Shown here: positions 58,200 to 64,000 of the stretch, piece by piece
Layout of the letters: each line of letters opens with the position of its first letter
How positions within the stretch are numbered: the stretch's first letter is position 1
The notes under the pieces: model-generated
What the model saw: the letters and a program-made list of their open reading frames with translations, nothing else
What the model was told of the DNA's origin: nothing
Database searches by the model: none
Translations under genes and position numbers: made by a program
Assembly: GCF_029360645.1 (NCBI RefSeq)
Contig: NZ_JARDUA010000007.1
Span: forward strand, 124,001 to 188,000
Direction of reading: 5' to 3'
Length of the DNA stretch: 64,000 bases
From: Pontibacter litorisediminis
GTDB lineage: Bacteria > Bacteroidota > Bacteroidia > Cytophagales > Hymenobacteraceae

Positions 58200-58679
58200 C
58201 TAGGCTATCTGCTCGAACGCAGGGGGCTTACAGGTCCGCAGCCAGCGCAGGCCCTCCTGGCGGTTGTTAAAGTTCTGCATCTGCAGGCGGGGGTTCACGC
58301 GCAAATACAGGTCGCGGGCTGAAAGCCGGCTGAACATGTTGGAAGAGTACACGTGGGCCATGTACTGGAGGCCTGCGTGGGTAACCTGGGGCAGCCAGTC
58401 AAACTCCAGCCAATCGTTTGCCTCCGACCAATCGCCGGTAACAAGTGTCTTATCGTTGAGCAGCTTGTTTGGGCACTTATAGGTTTGCAGCAAAGCCAGG
58501 TACAGCTTGCTGGTTGTGATGACGTCACCCGCCGTAATATGCCCGTACCACTTTGCCTCTATATAATCCCGGTGCAGCTGCAGTTTTACAAAAGTGCCCC
58601 CTCCCGGCTGTGTCAGCTTGATAGGGTTCGGCCATGCTGCCAACTCATGCTCAAATTCGGATCTGTAAGATGACTTCAT
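58200..58679 (-). CDS. STAS/SpoIIAA-like protein (paralogue B)
   Basis: A 159-residue soluble protein. IEAKWYGHITAGDV, LLNDKTLVTGDWSEANDWLE, W-LPQVTHAGLQYMAHV and FNNRQEGLRWLRTC align with the same segments of the 21420-21842 protein. It lacks a signal peptide. Function unknown; possibly a regulatory or sensory domain protein. The genes are 36 kb apart and not tandem. Confidence 0.78.
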   Translation of the reverse strand: MKSSYRSEFEHELAAWPNPIKLTQPGGGTFVKLQLHRDYIEAKWYGHITAGDVITTSKLYLALLQTYKCPNKLLNDKTLVTGDWSEANDWLEFDWLPQVTHAGLQYMAHVYSSNMFSRLSARDLYLRVNPRLQMQNFNNRQEGLRWLRTCKPPAFEQIA

Positions 58680-58807
58680 TAACTTCTAGCTAAAGGTGGG
58701 CGCAAAGGACAGTTCTTTGCGGCCTCTCCATAAGCATACTTTTACGTCCGTGCAGGGGAAACGGCTAAAGTGTCGGTAAGTATAATTATACCCTATATAA
58801 GGAAAGG

Positions 58808-59161
58808 TTAATTTGATGGCAGGCCAATGTATACCCCGTCCGCACGCACTTCAACTGGGTAAGCCGTCGCGTTCCGCGACCGATACTCGCACTCACGGCC
58901 GTTTTGCAGGTTAAAGCGGTAGCTGTGCCAAGGGCAGACCACCTCGTTGAGGTAATTGGTGGTGCCGCGGCTAAGGGAGTACCCCAGGTGCGGACAGGCA
59001 TCAGCCACGGCGAAGAAGCCGGCTGAGGTATGGGCGAAGCAGATTTTCCTGCCGCCGAGCGTCAGTTGTGTCAGCTTCCGCAACGGTACCTGCCGGATGG
59101 CCTCCTCCTGAGAGGCGAATGCCCTGTGCCAGGTGTATTGCTCTGTTTCATTGCCAGCCAT
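58808..59161 (-). CDS. Rieske (2Fe-2S) protein
   Basis: A 117-residue cytoplasmic Rieske ferredoxin. The two ligand boxes are CPHLG (Cys56, His58) and CPWHSY (Cys76, His79), and the last strands ADGVYIGL complete the fold. It resembles the small ferredoxin of nitrite reductase or dioxygenase systems, but no such enzyme gene is near. It ends a three- or four-gene operon (DUF2461, lipoprotein, Rieske). Confidence 0.92.
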   Translation of the reverse strand: MAGNETEQYTWHRAFASQEEAIRQVPLRKLTQLTLGGRKICFAHTSAGFFAVADACPHLGYSLSRGTTNYLNEVVCPWHSYRFNLQNGRECEYRSRNATAYPVEVRADGVYIGLPSN

Positions 59162-59165
59162 GCCT

Positions 59166-59540
59166 CTAATAGCTAATTCTTACAGCTTTTGCATGGCCTT
59201 GTACCGGCTGCATCTCCTGTACATCCCCATCGAACCAGGCCTGTATCTGATGGCCTTCGCGCAGTTCGTCCAGCGTCAGCGTTTCGCCATCCCCGCTCTC
59301 AATCAAGGTGTGCTCATCAATCTTCACGCTTGCATCCTGATAGGTGGCCGAAACGCCCTCCAGAGACTTCACTGCCACCACAGCTTTGGCTTTTTTTCCG
59401 TTCTGGGTGTTATACTTTATATGGGTGATGTAGCCGTACACATCGGGCAGGGTGTCCGGGATGCGCTTGGGCTTCTGGCGGCACGAGAATAGCGCAAGTA
59501 GCAGCAGCAGGCTGAGCAGGGAGTAGGTTGCTTGTCTCAC
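59166..59540 (-). CDS. DUF3221-like lipoprotein
   Basis: A 124-residue lipoprotein with lipobox FSC (Cys20). The mature part (PDVYGYITHIKYN and LREGHQIQAWFDGDVQEMQP) looks like DUF3221, an OB-like fold in which the last strand has AWFxGxV. Its start codon shares one base with the stop of the DUF2461 gene, and the Rieske gene starts four bases after its stop. Confidence 0.75.
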   Translation of the reverse strand: MRQATYSLLSLLLLLALFSCRQKPKRIPDTLPDVYGYITHIKYNTQNGKKAKAVVAVKSLEGVSATYQDASVKIDEHTLIESGDGETLTLDELREGHQIQAWFDGDVQEMQPVQGHAKAVRISY

Positions 59541-60205
59541 TATGGTTCTGTTATGGCATTGTTCAGAAAATCATGGAGTGGCTTTACTTGCCGGAACAGC
59601 GGCATGGCCCGCTCTATGAAACCAGGCTGTCTCACTTCCTCATCCGTATAATAGCGCAGCACCTGGTACCCTTTGTACTGCAGCAGCTCCAGCTCTGGGT
59701 GCCCCTTATCATACCCGCGCGGGGCGTGCCTGGTCTTTTCTCCCCTAAAGCTCCCGAACGTGGCCTTAAAGTCAGGCTCTTCCAGCAACTGCCGTAGCTG
59801 GCCGGGGTTATAATCAATCTCTTCGCGGATCAGCTCCAGTTGCTTTGAGCCAGGTTTGCGTATGCCGCCGCCCACCCTCGAGCGCCCTCCGGGCTCTAAG
59901 GCCAGTAAGTAGTTGGCAAATGGCGAGTGGCGCCCTCCCGGTGATATGCCTGCTCCAAAGTAGCTTTTGTACGGTGATTCCCCTTTTTTGGAAAAATCAT
60001 TTTTATTGATCCGGAAGATGCACTCCTGCACCCTTACCCCATGCAGCGAGGCGTCGAACTGCTGTAACTGCTCCAGGACGTGTTCCGCCAGTTCTATAAA
60101 GTACGCCTTTGCCTGTAAATAGTCCTCCCGGTGCTCGTCCATCCATGCTTTGCTGTTGTGCTGCTGTAGCTGCTCCAGAAAAGAAAGTATAAATGGGATG
60201 TTCAT
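59540..60205 (-). CDS. DUF2461 (TIGR02453) family protein
   Basis: A 221-residue cytoplasmic protein. The family signatures are WMDEHREDYLQAKAYF, RINKNDFSKKGESPYKSYFG and GGGIRKPGSKQLELIREEI, with HPELELLQYKGYQVLR near the C-terminus. The function of DUF2461 is unknown. It follows the 27-residue membrane peptide by 15 bases. Confidence 0.9.
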   Translation of the reverse strand: MNIPFILSFLEQLQQHNSKAWMDEHREDYLQAKAYFIELAEHVLEQLQQFDASLHGVRVQECIFRINKNDFSKKGESPYKSYFGAGISPGGRHSPFANYLLALEPGGRSRVGGGIRKPGSKQLELIREEIDYNPGQLRQLLEEPDFKATFGSFRGEKTRHAPRGYDKGHPELELLQYKGYQVLRYYTDEEVRQPGFIERAMPLFRQVKPLHDFLNNAITEP

Positions 60206-60220
60206 GTACAGGGCGTGGGG

Positions 60221-60304
60221 CTAACGTTTCGGGGTTTTGGCATTAAACCATATCACGCCGGCAATAATTATGATAGCAAGTATAATGATAAGTATGAGTG
60301 TCAT
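60221..60304 (-). CDS. 27-residue single-pass membrane peptide
   Basis: The peptide is MTLILIIILAIIIIAGVIWF followed by NAKTPKR: a single hydrophobic helix with a short positively charged end, ATG start and TAG stop. It is 15 bases upstream of the DUF2461 gene on the same strand, so it may open that operon. Its DNA contains two ATA-CTT codon pairs. Such micro-membrane proteins are easily missed; the evidence is composition and position only. Confidence 0.45.
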   Translation of the reverse strand: MTLILIIILAIIIIAGVIWFNAKTPKR

Positions 60305-60413
60305 AGCTTTCTTTGTTTTAGGTTAATGGTGCGTTGTACTTGTACTAGGCACCTATCCCTATTGTTGCAAAGAGAGGCAAAGGAATGCAGGAAGCTATGT
60401 GAAAGGCGTAGCC

Positions 60414-61109
60414 TTAGGCCACCCGAAGCACCGTGTCGCCCAGGAGTGCTTTGCGGATGCGGCCCTCGGACTGGTAGTGCGACAGAAAATCACCGCGCCG
60501 GCAGACAGCCGGCCTGGGCTCCTTCAGGAGGACCACCTTGGCGCGCTGGCCTACTGTAATGATACCAATGCCGCGCCGCTCGCAGGCGGCCAGCAGCTGC
60601 TTGGCCAGGTAATTATGCCGAAACGTAAGGCTGCTGACAGATATTCCAAGCCACTGCTCATCAGCCTGTGTCTTTTTCAGCTCGTTCAGCAGGCTAAGCA
60701 GGTAGCGGGTCTTCAGCCGCTTTTCCAGGTAAGTATGTAGGGCAAAGGCGCTTGCAGCCAGCACAACGGCGGCTACCAAGCCTGTAACCAGGAAGCCCAG
60801 TTGCCATCCCGCCACAGAAACGGCTGCAAGCCCAAGCAGCGCAGTGGCATAGCGGAATACGCTCAGCCCACCTTTTTTATAGGCGACAAGTGCTTTGGCT
60901 ATCTGAGGGGAGTGCTGGGTGTGCAGGGCGGCCACGAACAGGGAGTTATCCTGCTTCTTTAGAGAAAATAGTCCCTGGACAGTATGGCCATGCCGGGTTA
61001 GTTCGTCTTTATCTATTAGCACCTTGCTGCTCCCGAAGCGGGAGGCATAGTGGTTGCGCAAAAAATCATACGCAAAGTCGTTAATGTTGCTGTCGCTCTG
61101 GCTGGCCAT
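60414..61109 (-). CDS. Membrane protein of unknown function
   Basis: A 231-residue protein with two hydrophobic segments around residues 90-130 (YATALLGLAAVSVAGWQLGF and LVAAVVLAASAFALHTYL) flanked by soluble parts. No family recognised. The start at 61109 (ATG before ASQSDSNIND) is preferred over an ATG at 61184 that would add 25 residues of unusual composition. Confidence 0.7.
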   Translation of the reverse strand: MASQSDSNINDFAYDFLRNHYASRFGSSKVLIDKDELTRHGHTVQGLFSLKKQDNSLFVAALHTQHSPQIAKALVAYKKGGLSVFRYATALLGLAAVSVAGWQLGFLVTGLVAAVVLAASAFALHTYLEKRLKTRYLLSLLNELKKTQADEQWLGISVSSLTFRHNYLAKQLLAACERRGIGIITVGQRAKVVLLKEPRPAVCRRGDFLSHYQSEGRIRKALLGDTVLRVA

Positions 61110-61491
61110 ATTTTCAGTCACATAGGTGAAAAAGGGTATGCAACACGCTTGCAAATGCATGTTTTTACGACAATACACCAGCAAGAGTTAGGGATAAGGT
61201 AAGCGCTACTATAGATGTTAAACACTAGAATCGGACAAACATAGTATTTTATTAATTTTACTCCTATCTTTTTCTTAGATTTTTTGCTGGGAAACAAGAA
61301 GTTCTAACACTGATAAGCTGCAGCCAATGGTGGTTTGGGAAGTATAGGCGCAGATAGGATCTGTCTGTTATGCCACTGCTGCGCTTTGTCAGGTTAACCT
61401 AACGCCGCTTATTATTCATCCGCAGAAATGCTTAGTTTTACAGGGAATACAGAAATCTAAACCGGCAGCCTCACCAGCTGCTGCACACTCT
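61110..61491. other. AT-rich intergenic region before the PIG-L gene
   Basis: A 382-base gap with a long AT-rich part (61215-61300), promoter region of both divergent genes by position. A near -7 match (TAGTTTTA, 61432-61439) is 53 bases before the PIG-L start. No gene or known repeat. Confidence 0.4.
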
Positions 61492-64000
61492 ATGAAGATG
61501 CGTTACCCACTGATCCACTCGCTGTTACTCTCACTAGGCCTGCTGCTACTGCTGCAGCCGCCACTGCAGGCGCAGGCCCCTCCGAGTAGCTCGGCCACGG
61601 AGGTATTGCAAGACCTCCAGAAACTAAATGTGCTGGGCCGGGTGCTCTATGTTGCGGCCCACCCCGATGATGAGAACACCCGCCTGATCGCCTACCTGGC
61701 CAACGAGAAGCTTTATGGCACGGCCTACCTGTCCATTACGCGTGGCGATGGGGGGCAGAACCTGATCGGGCCGGAGATAAGCGAGAGCCTGGGCATCATC
61801 CGCACACAGGAGCTGCTGCAGGCGCGCCGCACCGACGGTGGCCAGCAGTTCTTTACCCGCGCCAACGACTTCGGCTACTCCAAGAACCCTGCGGAGACTT
61901 TTACCATTTGGGACAGAGAGCAGGTGCTGGCCGACATGGTGTGGGTTATCCGCAAGTTCAGGCCCGATGTGATGATTACCCGCTTCCCGCCCGATGAACG
62001 CGCAGGCCACGGACAGCACAGCGCCTCGGCCATACTTGCCGAAGAGGCTTTCAAGGCTGCCGGCGACCCCAAGCGCTTTCCGGAGCAGCTGAAGCAGGTG
62101 GAGGTGTGGCAGCCCAAGCGCCTGCTCTGGAACACAGGCGTGTGGTCGTTCAGGAGCCAGGAGGAGTTTGAGAAGTATGGCAAGGAGCTGCTAAAAATAG
62201 ACGTGGGCGGCTATAACCCGCTGCTGGGTGCGTCTTATGGCGAAATGGCGGCCCGCAGCCGCAGCATGCACAAGAGCCAAGGCTTTGGGGCCAGCGCCGC
62301 GCGCGGCACGAGCATAGAGTACCTGCAGCACACGGCGGGGGAGAAGGCGCAGCAGGAGCTGTTTGAAGGTATAAACACTACCTGGGGCCGTGTAAAGGGT
62401 GGCGGGAAAGTGCAGCAAGTCATTCAAAAGGCGATAGATGATTTTAACCCTGCCAAACCCGCAGCGGTGGTGCCGGAGTTGCTGGCCGCCCGAAAGGAAC
62501 TGCAGAAACTGCCGGATGGCTTCTGGAAGCAGACAAAGCTGCAGGAGCTGGAGCAGGTGCTGCAGCAGGCCATGGGCCTGTACCTGGAAGTTGCCGCCAG
62601 CGATTACGCCGCTGCCCCCGGCCAGCCGGTGACGCTACAGGTAGAGGCCATAAACCGCTCCGAGGTACCGGTTACGCTGCAAGGCATAACGTATAGCTTT
62701 GCAAATGCGGATACAACCCTGAACATCAACCTAAGCCATAACGAGCCACTGAAGTACAGCAGCCGTAAAACCCTGCCGCAAAGCATGGCCTACTCCCAGC
62801 CCTACTGGCTGCGCGAGAAGGGCACCCTGGGCATGTTTGCCGTAAAGGGGCTGCATCAGGTAGGCAGGCCAGAGAATGAGCCGGCAGCAACGGCTACGTT
62901 TTCGCTCCGGGTGTCTGGGGAGCCGCTACAGGTGCACGTGCCCGTGGTGTACAAGCGTACCGACCCGGTGGATGGCGAGGTGTACCGGCCGTTTGTGGTA
63001 ACGCCGCCCGTGTTTGTGAACCTGCGGGAGCAGGTGCTCATGTTTGCCAACGGCGAGCCCAAACAAGTGCAGGTGCTGGTGAAGGCCGGCAAGCAGGGCG
63101 TGAAAGGTGAATTGAAACTGGACCTGCCGAAGGGCTGGCGCTCAACGCCTGCCACTGTGCCGTTTGATTTGGCAGAGAAAGGGGCTGAACAAAGTATAAA
63201 CTTTATGGTGTACCCGCCTAAAAAGCAGCAGGAGGCGCAGCTGAAGGCAGTGGCTACGGTAGACAACAAAACGTACTCCCAGGGGCTGAACGAGATTAAC
63301 TACAAGCACATCCCGGCGCAGGTCACTTTTCCGGAAGCGACGGCCAAGGTGGTGAAGCTGGAACTGGAGAAGCGCGGCGAGAAGGTGGCCTACCTTATGG
63401 GTGCCGGAGACGACATCCCCACCAGCCTGCAGCAGATCGGCTACGACGTCACGTTGCTGCAAGACAGCGACATCCGCCTGAACTACCTGAAACAGTTCGA
63501 CGCGGTTATACTTGGCGTGCGCGCCTACAACACCGTAGACCGCCTGAAGTATTACCAGCCTACCTTGCTGGAGTACGTGAAGCAGGGCGGGAACCTGATT
63601 GTACAGTATAATACCAGCCACGCGCTGGTGATGCCAAACCTGGGGCCATACCCGCTCCAGCTCAGCCGCGACCGCGTAACAGTGGAAAATGCCGAGGTGC
63701 GCCTGCTGGCCCCTGACCACCAGGTGCTGAACTTCCCGAACAAGATCACCAAAAATGATTTTGAAGGGTGGGTACAGGAACGTGGCCTGTACTTCCCGAA
63801 CAAGTGGAGCCAGGAGTACACTGCCATACTTTCGGCAAACGATCCTGGCGAGCCCGCCCTAAACGGTGGTCTGCTGGTGGCCAAGTATGGAGAAGGCCAC
63901 TACATCTACACGGGCTACTCGTTTTTCCGGGAGCTGCCGGCCGGTGTGCCGGGTGCTTACCGCCTGTTTGCCAACATGATTTCGCTGGGCAAAGGCAGTG
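61492..64000 (+). CDS. PIG-L family deacetylase, partial (C-terminus beyond the window)
   Basis: 836 complete codons without a stop run to the window edge. The signal peptide spans residues about 8-28 (LIHSLLLSLGLLLLLQ). The PIG-L domain has the zinc motif AHPDDE (His57, Asp60) and GHGQHS (His173, His176). After the deacetylase domain comes a beta-rich region (about residues 365-610) and a part with LMGAGDDIPTSLQQIGYDVTLL and LKQFDAVILGVRAYNTVD (630-690), reminiscent of ThuA/GATase-like trailing domains. The whole resembles secreted multi-domain PIG-L proteins of Bacteroidota acting on sugars. A second ATG (61498) could be used. Seven in-frame TATACTT-type words are present, including ATA-CTT pairs at 62032 and 63508. 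Confidence 0.9.
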   Translation, partial: MKMRYPLIHSLLLSLGLLLLLQPPLQAQAPPSSSATEVLQDLQKLNVLGRVLYVAAHPDDENTRLIAYLANEKLYGTAYLSITRGDGGQNLIGPEISESLGIIRTQELLQARRTDGGQQFFTRANDFGYSKNPAETFTIWDREQVLADMVWVIRKFRPDVMITRFPPDERAGHGQHSASAILAEEAFKAAGDPKRFPEQLKQVEVWQPKRLLWNTGVWSFRSQEEFEKYGKELLKIDVGGYNPLLGASYGEMAARSRSMHKSQGFGASAARGTSIEYLQHTAGEKAQQELFEGINTTWGRVKGGGKVQQVIQKAIDDFNPAKPAAVVPELLAARKELQKLPDGFWKQTKLQELEQVLQQAMGLYLEVAASDYAAAPGQPVTLQVEAINRSEVPVTLQGITYSFANADTTLNINLSHNEPLKYSSRKTLPQSMAYSQPYWLREKGTLGMFAVKGLHQVGRPENEPAATATFSLRVSGEPLQVHVPVVYKRTDPVDGEVYRPFVVTPPVFVNLREQVLMFANGEPKQVQVLVKAGKQGVKGELKLDLPKGWRSTPATVPFDLAEKGAEQSINFMVYPPKKQQEAQLKAVATVDNKTYSQGLNEINYKHIPAQVTFPEATAKVVKLELEKRGEKVAYLMGAGDDIPTSLQQIGYDVTLLQDSDIRLNYLKQFDAVILGVRAYNTVDRLKYYQPTLLEYVKQGGNLIVQYNTSHALVMPNLGPYPLQLSRDRVTVENAEVRLLAPDHQVLNFPNKITKNDFEGWVQERGLYFPNKWSQEYTAILSANDPGEPALNGGLLVAKYGEGHYIYTGYSFFRELPAGVPGAYRLFANMISLGKGS

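Noticed and set aside
1..64000. tRNA, rRNA, transposase or phage genes
   Set aside because: None seen in any frame or as cloverleaf-like sequence by eye; a tRNAscan and Infernal run would settle it.

Overview
The window looks like chromosome of an aerobic member of the Bacteroidota, most likely family Hymenobacteraceae (Pontibacter-like). The reasons are a GC-rich coding style, a SusC/SusD pair, LytS/LytTR two-component genes, FHS-type sugar permeases, many lipoproteins with short serine/glycine-rich linkers, and promoter elements of the Bacteroidota type (TTTG, about 20 bases, then TAnnTTTG). The genus is an inference from general resemblance; no rRNA or tRNA gene lies in the window. I see no prophage, insertion sequence, CRISPR array or recognisable defence island.

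Layout. 1-5002: a sugar-catabolism cluster (tail of a 3-keto-glycoside hydrolase, a nucleoside/sugar symporter, two Tat-exported TIM-barrel isomerases that look like lipoproteins, and a convergent fucose-permease-like transporter). 5371-12629: an MgtC/DUF4010 membrane protein and a complete tripartite RND efflux system in the order adaptor, pump, outer-membrane channel. 12828-15504: an alkyltransferase-like DNA-repair protein, a DUF1275 membrane protein, a secreted DUF1579-like protein and RlmH. 15657-19016: LytS-type histidine kinase, LytTR response regulator and a conserved-looking protein of unknown function. 19382-22784: an iron-flavoured group (cupin, small Cys protein, ferritin, 2Fe-2S ferredoxin) that shares a palindromic operator, then a STAS-like protein and a collagen-like secreted protein. 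22933-30203: secreted or lipoprotein peptidases (S9, M13, S8) with a cyclophilin. 30261-34660: a GNAT enzyme, a quinone-oxidoreductase-like enzyme and a wall-directed trio (class A beta-lactamase-like protein plus two different amidases). 35293-42487: oligopeptidase B-like lipoprotein, acyl-CoA-binding protein and an orphan SusC/SusD pair. 42537-51782: zinc-ribbon and CDGSH proteins, unknown lipoprotein, large GAF protein, deoxynucleoside kinase and an M49-like peptidase. 51856-61109: an oxidoreductase/hydrolase operon, VKOR-SPW pair, amino-acid permease, a second STAS-like protein, and a Rieske/DUF3221-like/DUF2461 operon headed by a 27-residue membrane peptide. 61492-64000: PIG-L deacetylase, cut by the window edge.

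The most unusual signals are at the DNA level. A short word, AAGTATA/TATACTT (core ATACTT), occurs on the order of 100 times by eye in both strands, between genes and inside them. Inside genes it often appears as the in-frame codon pairs ATA-CTT (Ile-Leu) and AGT-ATA (Ser-Ile), which suggests selection or spread at the DNA level. A two-copy non-coding element (about 34.7-35.1 kb and 48.9-49.3 kb) carries conserved blocks and a 17-bp stem. A family of GGATT-N3-AATCC hairpins and a 54-bp perfect palindrome are also present. A three-site 19-bp palindrome around the ferritin locus overlaps a textbook Bacteroidota promoter and is probably a metal-regulator operator.
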